Origin: Diphasiastrum complanatum
Lineage: Eukaryota; Streptophyta; Lycopodiopsida; Lycopodiales; Lycopodiaceae
Length of the DNA stretch: 64,000 nucleotides
Direction of reading: 5' to 3'
Assembly (NCBI GenBank): GCA_029204225.1
Contig: CM055092.1
Coordinates: forward strand, 59,406,513-59,470,512
The first letter of the stretch is position 1. The number at the start of each line of letters is the position of its first letter. The position numbers and the translations under genes were made by a program. The notes beneath the pieces were generated by a model. It searched no databases and was not told the DNA's origin. It was given only the letters and a program-made list of their open reading frames with translations. This document shows positions 10,621 to 21,530 of the stretch, one piece after another.

Positions 10621-12023
10621 CTAATTGGACGGGATTTTTATTATGCAGTGTGGAAATTCAAAATGAAAAACATACTGATGGAGAAAGACGTGTGGGAAGT
10701 CATCACAGGTGATGAGAGAAGGCTGTCAAATGAAGTGGACATCAAAGTGTTCGACAAGAAGATGAGAAAAGCTTTGACCTTCATTAACTTGTCAGTGAAG
10801 GATCACATCATTACACACATTTATGCTTCTTGGTTTCCAAGGGAGGCTCAAACCTGGGACCAAAGAAACTTTGGATGCCAAGCCAACCAACTGAGCCAAC
10901 CCCGTTGGGTCATTACACACATTTATGATGCTGTTACACCCAGACAGGCATGAGATGTGCTAAAAGAGCAGCTTGAGACATAAAATCTGTCAAGAATCAT
11001 GTTTCTAAAGTCAAAACTGAATAGTGCCCACATGGAGCAAGGAGAGCACATTCAGACTTATATGACCAGAATCAAGACAATGAGGGATGAACTGCATTAT
11101 ATTGGTGAGTGCATACGTGATGTGGAGCTGGTGCACAATGCATTGTGTGGCATTGCAGAATCCTAGTAGATGTTTGTGAGCGGAATAACATCAAGAGAAA
11201 GATTGCCTAACTTTGACGAGCTTATAGGAATGTTGATGCAGGAAGAGCAGCGACGAGAAATGGTGAAAGCTAGACGTCAAAATACTGACGATCAGGCACT
11301 TGCGACATGCCAAAAAGAAGACAAGGGCAAGGGCAAGAAGAAGTTTAAACAACAATTTGCCAAGACTCATGAGGATGAGAGATCTTTCAGTAGACCAAGA
11401 AGAAAGACAAGTGCCTCCATTGTGGTAAAAAGGATTATCGGAAGAGTGAATGTCGAAAATTCCTAGCGGAACAAGGCAAGGGAAAACCAAAACAAGCAGG
11501 TAACCTTGTCGATGAGGGTGAGTTTGAAGACTCTAGCGTCTTCATATCTGCATTGTCATCTAATCAAGATGATCAAGTGTGGTATATTGACTCGAAAGCC
11601 ACAAGACACATGACAGGTAACAAGGATTGGTTGAGTAGCTTGAAAGTGTTGGATAATGGAACGTCTGTTTCACAAGCAAATGGTGATGTGTGCAAAATCA
11701 AGGGGATAGGCACCGTTTCAATCCAACTACTTGATGGCAAAAGCAGGATGATCAGGGAGGTACTTTACGTACCAGTTTTGAAGAAAAATCTACTTTCTGT
11801 TGGATTCATTACTGATTAAAAGTTGAAAGCAGAATTTGCCCATGATCATTGCTTTGTGAAGGATGTGAACCAAAAGTTCAAAGTTATTGCGGATGGAGTA
11901 AGGGAGCCCAATACTAAATTGTACAGGTTGAATGCTACAATCAAGGGGCAACATGGACTTGTCTCGTCCATTCCATCGCAAACTGAATTGTGGCATAAGA
12001 GGCTTGGTCACTTGAACTATTAG
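10621..12023 (+). pseudogene. Copia family D: gag, zinc knuckle, protease, pre-integrase (truncated)
   Basis: The coding trace has the copia gag start (VWKFKMKNILMEKDVWEVI), a helical gag core and a zinc knuckle in a shifted frame near 11410-11455. The protease site is WYIDSKATRHM near 11580, where the usual DSGA is DSKA, so the catalytic loop is damaged. A YVPVLKKNLLSVG block and a pre-integrase motif (ELWHKRLGHLNY) at the end follow. In-frame stops sit near 10951, 10981, 11167 and 11817. Coding similarity ends at 12023, before integrase. The gag is interrupted by a SINE-like insertion at 10826-10909, which by chance keeps the frame. Confidence 0.8.
10826..10909 (-). mobile_element. tRNA-like SINE insertion (84 bp) in copia gag
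   Basis: An 84-bp segment is flanked by an exact 18-bp direct repeat (10808-10825 and 10910-10927), the signature of target-primed insertion. On the minus strand it carries an A-box (TGGCTCAGTTGG, 10887-10898) and a B-box (GGTTTGAGCCTC, 10843-10854) 32 bp apart, the layout of a tRNA-type RNA polymerase III promoter. There is no clear A-rich tail. It is either a minimal tRNA-derived SINE or a retroposed tRNA-like RNA. The insertion plus duplication adds 102 bp (34 codons) without a stop. Confidence 0.7.
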
Positions 12024-12379
12024 AGAAAATATGGGCCCAAAGAGGGCCCTATAAGAAATGCCATGTAGGAGAGAGAAAAATAACTATAAAGTAATTATAA
12101 TATCATTTTCTAACTTCTTTATGCATCTGCCCGCACTACTTTCCATGTAAATGAATGCACCTTAGTTTAGTTACATCAAACTTCATTGGTGTTTAACCAT
12201 AGTTAAAATATAAATTTTCAAAATGCTGAAATATTCCCTCCCAATAGTTGGAAACACTCAAAAATTTGAATGCGGAGGGACATTTCTAAAAAAAGCCTAC
12301 GCCATCTCTACCTCCAATAGAGTCGTTAGCGCCATCTCCAGCTTTGTTATTGTCATTGTGTTGTTTGTTACTATACTAT
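12024..12379. other. No recognisable gene
   Basis: This holds AT-rich sequence between the truncated copia D and the next coding exons. No LTR end or coding pattern is evident. Confidence 0.35.
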
Positions 12380-15170
12380 TGTACTGATGACAAAGCTTTA
12401 TCATCTTCATGTGGATCTGTCACCTAAATATGCTCCGCTCAGGACGAGAAATTCAAAGCAACCCAAATTGTCAACTTCTGATATGGTCCGATACAGGGAG
12501 GAAAAGCTAAAACATGTAGATTTATGGTCATCATGAATATTGTATCCTATTGATCCATGTTCATTGCAACATCCAAATTTTCATTCGGTGAGTCAATTAA
12601 TAATCTATATGTGTCATGGTAAAAATGGCCTTTTGGGTTTACTGACTGAGGAATTTGATGCTCTATGGGACTGCACATTCAATGCAAAGCATCACCATTA
12701 TTTGGTAGATTGAATCATGGAAATATATCAAAGGAGTGCGAAGCAAAAATCATACACAAAATGAAAACTTGTTTGGATAGAAATGAGATACTCAAAGGAG
12801 GAGATCCAAAGGTTGAAATCTTCTTTGCATCATTATACAACTAGTAATGATGAGATAAAAATGGCATTTCAATCCATGTGTATCTCATATTTGTCTCTTG
12901 TTAAAGATATGGATGTGCTCACAGAAAGGTCCGAAGCAACAAGAGGAAAAGACTGGTAAACAAGGATATATGTGATCTATCATCTAGAGGAGGTCATAGA
13001 AAAAGACGAATCCGTCCATTCAAATAAGTTATAGCTTATTTGGTACTGAAAATTGTTTGAACTTTTTGATTTAGTCATAATCACTAATTTTGCTATTTAT
13101 TCATTTCAACTTTCTGTTGATTTGCTTATTATATACTGTTGTGAATACTATGAGTGTCCTAATTTTCTACTGACATTTTCATGAACATTATGTTTGCAAT
13201 GCAGATCAGCATTGGTTGTTGAAGACCTTTTTGGCCAATGAGATTTCAATTGGAAACTCACTAGGCTCTATCTTGACTTCTAAATCTATGAAATCAATGT
13301 TAAATAATAACAAAATGAAAAAGATTAAGGCTTCAGTTACTGATAGCATTATGGATGAAGTTGGAAAAATATTAGACACTACATTGCTTCAGTGTCACTT
13401 TTCTAGCATCAGTAGGGAAGCATATGCAACAATGTTTAAGATAATAAAGGAGGCATTTGCACAGGTAAATATAAAAAAGTTTCCAATCCGACGACCATTT
13501 CATCTTTTTTTTTTTAAAAAAAAAGACATGTTAAACCATGGTATGCAGACAATAGCTGGTAATCCATCTCATATCAATGAAGTGTATTGCTCGAAAGGAG
13601 AAAGTTTAGCATATAACAATTCCAACAATTTATTTATTGACATTAATCAGTTATTAACATTCATCATAAATTTTTACGGTATTACAAATGAGAATGTCAA
13701 AAACAAGTTGATAGTTGTTTTTCAAGTTAGATGAGTCTGAAATTATAAAAGAACAAAAAATGGAAAGAGTCAGTCTCACAATCATAAATGGAGCACTTTC
13801 AAATTCAAAAGACTCAGAAGGCCTCAATTTCAGTGTTCAATCAGAAAATGATATCTGGTGGTTGGCAGCATTTCAGGTATAGCAGTTCCTTTGCAGAATA
13901 AATAGGGATAATCATTTGAATATGGATTTCATATCTAAAATCTTTTTTGTGTTAATATTATGAGGCTATTCACGTTTTTGTATTCTCTTATAGGTGTTGA
14001 AAGAAGACCATAACATTCTCTCATGGATATTTAATAGAACATCATATCCTGCCACTATAAAAAATCACATGGAGGGAGTTCCACTCAATATTTCTGGAAT
14101 TGGCACTTTCAACATTGAATGGCATTTAGTAGGAGATTTGAAGACATTAAAATGTATGTTCATTGTATCTCATGGCGTTAACTCTAAACACCCTTGTTTG
14201 TACTGCATGAAAACAGCAAAAGACATGACAAGGAGTAGAGGAACATCAAGAGATCGAGAAGATCCTAATTGGAAACCTGTACTACCGATTCCTCTACGAA
14301 ATGTTCATATATGTACATTGCATGCGGAGGTGCATATTATAAAAAAAATAATATATCTTCACATCTTGTTTGCATGGAATTCTGAGCCAGAGGCCTCTGC
14401 AAAGGAAAGTATTTTCAGATTAGAGGACGTGTTGTCCAAAGCAGGCTTACATAAAGGCCACGTTAAAATAAAAAAGATGACAAGTTATCAGGTAAAACAT
14501 GAAATATTCCATGCAAGCCAAGCATTGGAGAATCTAAAACTCGAAGATTTATCAAATTATTTTGGCAAACAATCTAAGGTTCAATATATAGTTTATAAAG
14601 AAATTATTGCAGCAACTCAAAATTTTGAAGAAGAAGGTCCTACTTGTATACGCAAAGTAGAAGTTTGGAAAAAAGTTAGACAACATGGTGAAATACTTGA
14701 GAAAAGATAAATTTTCAAATACCGATGTTCAAATGATACAGAAAACAACTAATAAATTTGTGGATGTAGTTCAGAGTGCATGGGGTGTTGATCATATAAC
14801 ACATTATATGGTAAGATTTTGATTTTACACTACGATAGACAAATATGTGCAATTAAATTAGATACTTTTGGTACTGATTTAGATTATGTTTTATGACATG
14901 CAGCACATATCACGACATCATTTGACATTCTTTACAAGAAATAGTGGAAGTCTTAGCATATGGTCATCGCAAGAAATGGAAAAATCTCATTGGCAAGCAA
15001 GAGCGGCATTTTATAAAAGTACACAACATGGCCGGACTAGCACAAAAAACAGCTATATACTGTAACTTTTCCAATGGTTTTACAGAAGAATCCAAATTCG
15101 TCATAATACAAAATCGACGGATTATAAAAAATTTCAAAAAGCATGCAAATTTATGCCAGCTAGTAGGCTA
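12380..15170 (+). pseudogene. Intron-containing transposase-like gene, unknown family, decayed
   Basis: Coding exons join cleanly by GT-AG introns at 13465-13548, 13877-13993 and 14811-14903, all phase 0. Earlier exons lie about 12380-13035, with a probable acceptor at 13204. The protein has a basic motif (GGHRKRRIR), a domain ending VGDLKTLKCMF, then a Cys pair (HPCLYCMKTAKDM). A His-containing segment (ICTLHAEVHI) and a C-terminal block (THYM plus HISRHHLTFF, SIWSSQEMEKSHWQ) follow. This order resembles large uncharacterised transposase-like families I associate with animal, notably cnidarian, genomes; that recollection is unverified. Lesions: frameshifts near 13729 and 14690, CAA to TAA near 15062, and others in the first exons. 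No terminal repeats were found. Confidence 0.5.
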
Positions 15171-15198
15171 TAGACACATAATAAAATTTGTATATTAA

Positions 15199-15567
15199 AT
15201 AAAAATATTTACAAAGTACAATTCAACAGTATCTAGTCTGCTTCCAATATTTTTTCCAATTGAAGTTGCAACTTAAAATCATGCAACAATTTTCTTCTTT
15301 CGTATGGATACAATAGCTCATAGTTTTCATGCTTACTCAGACAACGTAAGCAGCATACACTGCCAAAATGAGATGATCTGAGCATGAATTCACTGGTCCA
15401 TATCCTAAAATTTTAACCACAATAGTTTTCTTTACAAAAATTATTTTACCTCCAAGAAAATGAGACAGTGCCTTGATTGCCATAATCATAGTTTCACCAT
15501 ATTGATGAAACTTTGAATAGGCAACACTTATCTCATTATTCTTGGAAAGACTTTAGATAGTGCCTGA
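15199..15567. other. No recognisable gene
   Basis: The sequence downstream of the transposase-like gene has no supported coding region or element boundary. Confidence 0.35.
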
Positions 15568-15735
15568 GTGCATGATCTCCTGTTGAAAGATGCATTTCTG
15601 AACCAGTTCAGAGAGATAGATTACAGATCTAGAATTCTTGGACGACTGAACAATGTTCAGAAGAAGAGTAAAAAATCTCTTCGCAAATATACACGTAAGG
15701 TTAAAAACCTCATAGGAAAACTAACTGGTGTATAT
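15568..15735 (+). pseudogene. Gypsy gag fragment
   Basis: About 55 codons encode FREIDYRSRILGRLNNVQKKSKKSLRKYTRKVKNL, cited here in part (core LNNVQKKSKKSLRKYTRK). The spacing of F, L and the basic run before Y/F fits the retrotransposon gag domain. The fragment at about 55142-55210 has a similar core (LLARLNSMEKKPKKSLRKHT), so both probably come from one family. It breaks into a GC-rich repeat at about 15736. Confidence 0.5.
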
Positions 15736-15746
15736 CCCCTTGATGT

Positions 15747-15835
15747 TGGGGGGCTCTACCCCCCAAACCCCCCGTCGGGGGCTACCGCCCCCTAAATTCC
15801 CTATTTCTTAGGGGGTCTGCCCCCCAAACCACCCA
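15747..15835. repeat. G/C-run hairpin repeat
   Basis: Three short units of the form GGGGG-CT(C/A)-TACC/CGCC-CCCCC, separated by AAACC-type and AT-rich spacers, lie in 89 bp. Each unit can fold on itself through its G-run and C-run, and the G-runs of neighbouring units are close enough for alternative pairing. Composition is strikingly unlike the AT-rich surroundings. No gene is attached; it may be part of an LTR. Confidence 0.6.
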
Positions 15836-16099
15836 AGACTTCCTGCTCATACTAACAACCATGCTCAATTATGGCTCCTCCTCATAATGGGGGCCTTACA
15901 GATTTGAGCTCACGGATAACTAGTGACTACTAAACTAGGAGATGAATGTTTAGTTATGTCTAACACCTCTAAGCTGATTGGCATAGATAGATATTGTGAG
16001 AGATTTTAACTAGTATAGTCAAATTTGTTTATATGGCAATTGAGGCCAATTTCATATTCTTATTATTCTAAAAGCATGTGAATAAACACTTTTGAAAAG

Positions 16100-16263
16100 T
16101 GTGGGAAAAATATTACATGAGTTTTAGTAGATTCAAATTTGAGTAGTAGAGACATTGAATCTAGTCAAAATAATAGTAGAGTTTTCTATTATGGAGGGAA
16201 ACCAAAGTTTGAATTTAGGTTTGGACCTACTATAAAAGGATGTAACTTGTGAGAAGAGATACA

Positions 16264-16345
<82 letters not shown>

Positions 16346-16666
16346 CATGCTTATACATGGTTCTCTTGGGTTCTACTATCCATTGGTGCACTATACTTGT
16401 GATATCTTGCAATTTTGTGTGTAGAATGTTCATTAAAGCTATTTTCAGATCCACACGTGTGAAATATAGTAGCTTACTATTTCTGTACAAAAAACAACTT
16501 TATTTCATATTTTGATTCATGTTTGATCAAGATTTATTAGAGTTTGCATCTCATTCCTAATGTCGATGTTGGTTTTTCTACATTGGCAAGATTGGGTGAA
16601 TTGTTGTCTTTCTAATCTAAGATCATTTTGTAGGTTTGGATATTAATTGATCTGAAAACTTTCACA
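16100..16666 (+). mobile_element. LTR of copia family A
   Basis: The right half (from about 16343) matches the minus-strand LTR at 58632-58975: CATGCTTATACATG, TGTGTGTAGAATG and GGATCCACACGTGTGAAATA occur in the same order. It ends TTCACA directly before the PBS at 16667. The left edge is inferred from TGTGGGAAAAATATTACA at about 16100. A (CT)n tract sits inside; the sequence TACTATAAAAGG at 16230 looks like the promoter TATA box. Confidence 0.75.
16266..16342. repeat. (CT)n microsatellite inside an LTR
   Basis: A 77-bp CT dinucleotide run with a single G interruption lies about 30 bp past the TATA-like box, so it would fall in the transcribed R/U5 of the LTR. The minus-strand family A LTR ends in a much shorter GA/A-rich run at the same place. 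Confidence 0.95.
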
Positions 16667-17115
16667 TGGTATCAGAGCTTGTGTTTCAGGATATGAAGGA
16701 AGCATTCACATCGATCAATGATATGGAGAGATATCAATGCTAGAGCATGGGGATTCTACACCAAAATCAAGTTTCTTGCATATGTAGATTGGACCTTTTG
16801 TAGATCAAAACTCTAAATACGCTTATATTCTTGATCAATTCCGATATCAAAAAAATACTTACTAGATTTGATTGATATTTAGAGCATTTAAAAACGCCTA
16901 AGTGGTGGCTACAAGATTGCATATCAAGTTTTAGGCAATTACATGTAGAAATTGAAATAATCTGAACTTCATTTGAGTGTGTTTCAATCTTAGGAAGTGG
17001 CAAGAGTCATTAGATTGAGGATAGATCATAGGTTGAAGAACTTACTATTCTATGTGTTGATTTGCTTGGTATAAGTGCTACAAGATAATTGAGAAGTTTT
17101 ATATCTTTGTGGGTC
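16667..17115 (+). mobile_element. PBS and leader of copia family A
   Basis: The PBS TGGTATCAGAGC occupies 16667-16678. The leader then matches the reverse complement of 58200-58617 along its length (for example TTTTGTAGATCAAAACTC, CAAGTTTTAGGCAATT, GAGTGTGTTTCAATCTTAGG). Similarity stops at about 17115, just before gag would begin, so this is a 5' end without its coding region. Confidence 0.8.
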
Positions 17116-17355
17116 CTTTGGCTGTTCGCTCTCTCTGATGGTGGTTGCTACTATATGACTACCATGTTGAGAACCATTCAGTAGCAGTTGGAGCATTCTA
17201 TTTTTGTGTAGATCAGTCATCCAGAGTCTATTCTAGATCGGCATTGAAGTCCTTCTCTAGGGTGCATGAATTGGATAGCACCATCATATGTACTAGCTTT
17301 ATTATCAAATTTTTAGATTCATGTTCATTGGAGTCTTGTCTATGCTAAATTTCAA
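17116..17355. other. No recognisable gene
   Basis: This joins the family A leader to a gypsy gag fragment. No feature is supported. Confidence 0.3.
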
Positions 17356-17510
17356 TTGTCAATTATAATAAGAGGTACTGGATTTAGAGCTCTCATCAAG
17401 TGTTATGGATGTGGAGAAAACCATAGGATTGCCGAGTGCCTTAACAAGCCACAAGACAATTTTGTACTGCTATGCCATGATTGTGCGTACGGACTCCCAT
17501 ACCTAATGGG
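17356..17510 (+). pseudogene. Gypsy gag zinc-finger fragment
   Basis: Encodes CYGCGENHRIAEC (CX2CX4HX4C with one residue shifted) followed by LLCHDCAYG. The same two-finger pattern (CFACGENHRVAEC then LCRDCGYG) is in the gypsy element at 26.88-26.97 kb, so this is a stray piece of that family. The frame decays after about 17510. Confidence 0.65.
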
Positions 17511-17930
17511 TCCAATGAGAAAGGAGAGACAACGAGATGTCTCTCCCCCTTTACACCTGATGAGTGTGGTAGGAGAGACCAAGGCATCTATCAGTATTCA
17601 TCCAAACTAGAGCCCAAAAGCGAAAAGAGAAGGAGCCATCCATGTCCGCCACTACTGATTCTACTAGTGGATCATTCGGTTTCTTATACATAGGTGAATG
17701 CTTGAACCCGACAATTGAGGAAGGTAATTTTAGACGAACGAAAGAGTGGGTGAAAGAAGCTCAAGCCCTAGACCAAGCTAGAGAGACAACCTGAGAGCAT
17801 GACTAACGTTAGCCCAAGGGCGATAATGATCAACAACCTACTGCTTTTCATCGCTCTCGAGTAAATCCAAGATTACTACAGTTCATCCGTTAAACCGGAT
17901 AGAATGCACAGGAACATTCTGGGATGGAAG

Positions 17931-19361
17931 TGTTGGATTATTCTCCTTCTTACTAATTGACTAATTGTTTTAACTTCTCATCCATTATTTATCCAGTCTT
18001 GCGGATTTTCCCATGTCTTTCCATAGTCTGCAGATTTACAAGTCTTTTTACACAATCTATAGAAATTCATGGAGTTTAAAAATAGTGTCGCATTTTCTCT
18101 CTCTACAAAAATAATGGAGTTTGACAACAGTGTTGTATTTTCTCTCTCTGCAATCCGGGCATTGTCGCCTGTCAAGAATTATGTGTAAAAATGCAGTGTC
18201 GCCTTTTCGCATTTTTTGCCTTTCAAGAATTACGAGTAAATATGTAGAGTCGCATTTTTTGCATTTTTTCAAAGTGCCTCAAATGTTAAGGAAATGACTA
18301 TGGCAAAGTGTGGGGCTACTCTAAATGAGATTTAAAGACACTGTCGGGTTTTTTTTTTTGGCAAAAAGCGACTTTGTGACGTGTTTTTGCGTCTTTTTGC
18401 GACGCCTTTTTGCGACTTTGTCGCTTGTGACAGTTTCAGTTCATTTTTGCAGAGTAACAATTTTAGTTCATTTATGAAGATAGACTGTTTATGGCCAATT
18501 TTCACTGCTTATCAGCAATAAATTTCTGAAAAAGAACTAGATGAATGCCAACGAACACCAGCCAACTGGCAATCGCATTTGATGACCTAATTACTTAGTA
18601 TAAATTAGTTGTTCATACATCTCTTTTCAAGTTTGGAAGCAACAAATCAACATTGTAAATTGTGAAGGCGTTGAGTGTTATTACCTGACACTTCCTACAC
18701 TCTTATCAAGTAGATCATTCACAATAAAAAAGTATTGTTGTTAGCTCTCTATCAAGCTCTCTATCTATCTTGAGCATTCTAGTTCAGTCTTTTAGAGATT
18801 TATTTTAGAGTTGCTACTGCGCTACTGCTTATCAGCAAACTTGCTTATTATCAGACTTATTCTTAGTTACTCAGAGACAACTTAGAATGCACGGTTTCTA
18901 TCCGATATTGTTTGCTAGCACGTGTTGGTGGCTCCGAGACCAGTTAGTCTATCTATAAATATAATCTCTTCTAAATTTAATAAAGTTGATGCTTGGGGAT
19001 GATTCCCCTCTAGGATTGGTCCAGTTGGAAGAACCTTTACTACAATCCTTTTTGGCATCGCTGGCGCCTAAGGGTCCACATCACCAACATGTGGCCCGCC
19101 GCTATGCCATTTGGTCAGTTTTGTGACACTGTGCCTTGGGTTTTCATGAGTGACTTGTCTTTGCCTTTGGTTACCTTTTGGGGACAGATTTTAAGCTGGC
19201 TTTCGGATTGGTTGCGATTCCAGTCTTTTCAAGTCTGAATGGTTAGATGTTGCATTTTCTAAGTTGCTTTTTCAGTGAGTTTATGATAGATTGATGTTAG
19301 ACTTAAGCGTGTCTTGGGGAACCGCTCAAGTCCCAATGCCCTTTGAGGCACTGACGCAACA
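17931..19361 (+). mobile_element. LTR of copia family B
   Basis: It begins TGTTGGATTATTCTCC and ends GACGCAACA two bases before a PBS. Its first 990 bp match the reverse complement of 22320-23199, including ATTTATCCAG...GGATTTTCCC and the repeated minisatellite. The portion 18920-19361 has no partner, so either the minus copy is truncated or that part comes from a different LTR. The sequence TCTATAAATATAATC at about 18950 is a plausible TATA region. Confidence 0.65.
18050..18290. repeat. Minisatellite inside LTR B
   Basis: Diverged 45-60 bp units contain GTGTAAAAA, then a GTGTCGCATTTT core, then GCCTNTCAAGAA. Related units form a longer cluster at 20480-20740 and an inverted one at 22900-23080. 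Confidence 0.65.
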
Positions 19362-19363
19362 TG

Positions 19364-19376
19364 TGGTATCAGAGCT
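19364..19376 (+). promoter_or_regulatory. Primer binding site (tRNA-iMet type)
   Basis: TGGTATCAGAGCT lies two bases after the LTR end CAACA, the normal arrangement of an LTR retrotransposon. Confidence 0.85.
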
Positions 19377-19589
19377 GACTAGCCGATCAGCTACACAAGT
19401 CTCACATAGATGGCCATTTTTTGAGACTCATCAGGACATCCATTGTGCAAGGTGCTTGCCATAGTGTAAGCACGAGTGCATCCACGGTCGGGGTGGTCGA
19501 CAGAATAGGGGACTTGAGCCGACCTGTCAGATTCTCCTAACATATTAAACTTTCCAGTTCCTCAGTCGACAATTCCCATTGAAGGTCCA

Positions 19590-20466
19590 AACTCTTCTAC
19601 TTTTGACGAACAACAAATCAACAGTGAATCAGAGATGATGATGTTGCAATTCAGCAACTACAGTATGATGGAAATGATCAACTTCCTCTTTTACCCAGAA
19701 GATCTTCAAATGCAAGCAAACCACCTAACTGGTATATCGATGAGTCTGCAGCCTACCTTGTTCAGGAACCAACGTCTGTCCAAGAGGCACTCAGTCAGCC
19801 CGATTCAAATCTCTGGAAAGAAGCTATTGATAAAGAGTATTCATCTCTTATCAAGAACCAGACATGGATAATTGTCGAATTACCTGCTAGCAGAAACGTT
19901 GTTGATTGCAAATGGATTTTCAAAGTCAAGTACAATGCAGATGAAAGCATCAATAGGAGAAAGGCACGACTTGTCGCTAGAGGATTTTCTTAGATATACA
20001 ACGTCGATTACACTGAGGCTTTCAGTCCAGTAGTCAAGCATTCTTCTATTCAACTTTTGCTATCATTTGCCGCTGCAGCAGATTTGGAAATACATCAAAT
20101 GGATGTATAGACAACATATCTTAATGGAGTTATCGAGGGTAAACACAATCATGTGTGTAAACTCCATAAGACACTTTATGGCTTGAAGCAATCTACTTGA
20201 GCATGGTTTCAAACAATACTTTCAAACTCAAATGTTTACTTCAAAGCAATGTAGCAGTCTTTTATCATTATCACTAAATACGTGGATGATACATTCCTTT
20301 TCAACAACAGTACCGATCTGATAAAAGAGGCCAAGACAACGCTATCTTCCGAATTCGACATGACCGATCTGGATGAAGCCCATTTTTGCCTTGGTATACG
20401 AATCCACGAGATGGAAAACAGAAGTTGGTCTACATTATACAACAGAGGTATATCTACAACATGTTA
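19590..20466 (+). pseudogene. Copia reverse transcriptase fragment
   Basis: The frame gives the copia RT start (LWKEAIDKEYSSLIKNQTW, VVDCKWIFKVK, RKARLVARGF), the YGLKQS block and the active site YVDD (20279-20290), then DLDEAHFCLGIRI. Gag, protease and integrase are absent between PBS and RT, so the copy has a large internal deletion; a small one also removes residues before HVCKLHKTLYGLKQS. Stops TAG 19991, TAG 20108 and TGA 20198 all fit former CAA/CAG or CGA codons. It ends where LTR-B-like repeat begins. Confidence 0.8.
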
Positions 20467-20760
20467 GTGTAGGACACTGTCTTTACCTGTAGGACACCTT
20501 CGGCTTTTTGTAGAGCAAGTGTCGCATTTTTCGCCTATCAAAAAACTCGTGTAAAAACACAATGTCAAGTTTTTTGCCCTTTTTGCCTGTTGAAAACTGC
20601 ATGTAAAACTATAGTGTCGGATTTTTCGCCTATGTAGAAACCCGTATAAAACTGCAGTGTCGTCTGTCAGAAAACTTAGTGTAAAAACACAATGTTGGAT
20701 TTTTCTCATTTTTCGGCTGTGCAAAAATGCGAGTAATAAATCAAATTGTAGCAATAGTTC
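20467..20760. repeat. LTR-B-type minisatellite cluster
   Basis: At least four diverged units carry the core GTGTAAAAACACAATGTC and GGATTTTTCGCCT. It begins TGTTAG, like the LTR B start, so it is probably a rearranged piece of that LTR abutting the RT fragment. Confidence 0.6.
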
Positions 20761-21150
20761 AATTTTCTACGAGTTACATTTGAGAGAGTAAAATTTAGAG
20801 AACGAAGGAGGGTTGTTGGGATGAGTAGGAGTTAGATTAAATTCCAACAAAATCTACTTATCCTCCTAAAAATACAAATATGAGGCACAGATCTCGAGAA
20901 AAAGTATCAAAAATAGGGGTGAAAGTCACTTAAACTGATAAATCAGCAACCAAATCTTCAGAAGAGTCTTTGTAGGAGCTTCCATAGTCAAATCTAACCC
21001 AGATGGACCCACAAAAATCTCTACAAAATTTACTTATAAAACTTCAGTCAAAATGTAGTGTCTGCGAAGATTCAGAGAAGCTAAATCTAAGGAAAGGAAA
21101 GCTTGTTATAGGCTTTCTCTGGACCAGCAATGATGAGGAAACATATGAGT
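20761..21150. other. No recognisable gene
   Basis: AT-rich sequence without supported coding or element features. Confidence 0.3.
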
Positions 21151-21179
21151 ACGTTGGCTTGTGCTACGTGTAAGGCAGC

Positions 21180-21530
21180 TGATCAATGAAGGAACTGTGA
21201 AAGTTGAGTCTCGCATGAGAGACTTGGTATTTCGAACGGACGCTAAGGGACAGTTCGCGTTGAGATCGGACTAGTGCAAACTCTGGGTGCATGTGTCTGA
21301 TTCAAAGAGAGCTACTTGAAGCCAAGCTCGATGTACGCTCCTTGTTTTGACTGTGAGGCAACTGACCAGTGATGGAATTGTGAAAGTCAAGTTTTGCACG
21401 ACAGACATGGTGCTTCAAACAAACGCGAAGAGATAGTTCGTATGCGGATCAAACTGGTGCGACCCTTTGGCTTTCCACGAGGTCAATGGTTACATTTGGG
21501 CTGATTCAAAGAGCTACTTCAAGCCAAGTG
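21180..21530. repeat. Two tandem units of about 180 bp
   Basis: Unit 1 (about 21187-21335) and unit 2 (about 21371-21530) share, in order, GGAA(C/T)TGTGAAAGT, GAC(T/A)TGGT, AGTTCG, then CTGATTCAAAGAG, GCTACTT and AAGCCAAG. Unit 2 has a small insertion. The surrounding short frames (Lys/Gln/Arg rich at 21467-21879) have no recognisable domain. Confidence 0.6.

Noticed and set aside
10826-10909. Functional tRNA gene
   Set aside because: A- and B-boxes are present but no cloverleaf with a paired acceptor stem, and it is bounded by target duplications, so a retroposon is the better call.
18050-18290. CRISPR-like regular repeats
   Set aside because: Units are diverged, unevenly spaced, lie inside a plant LTR and have no spacers of constant length.
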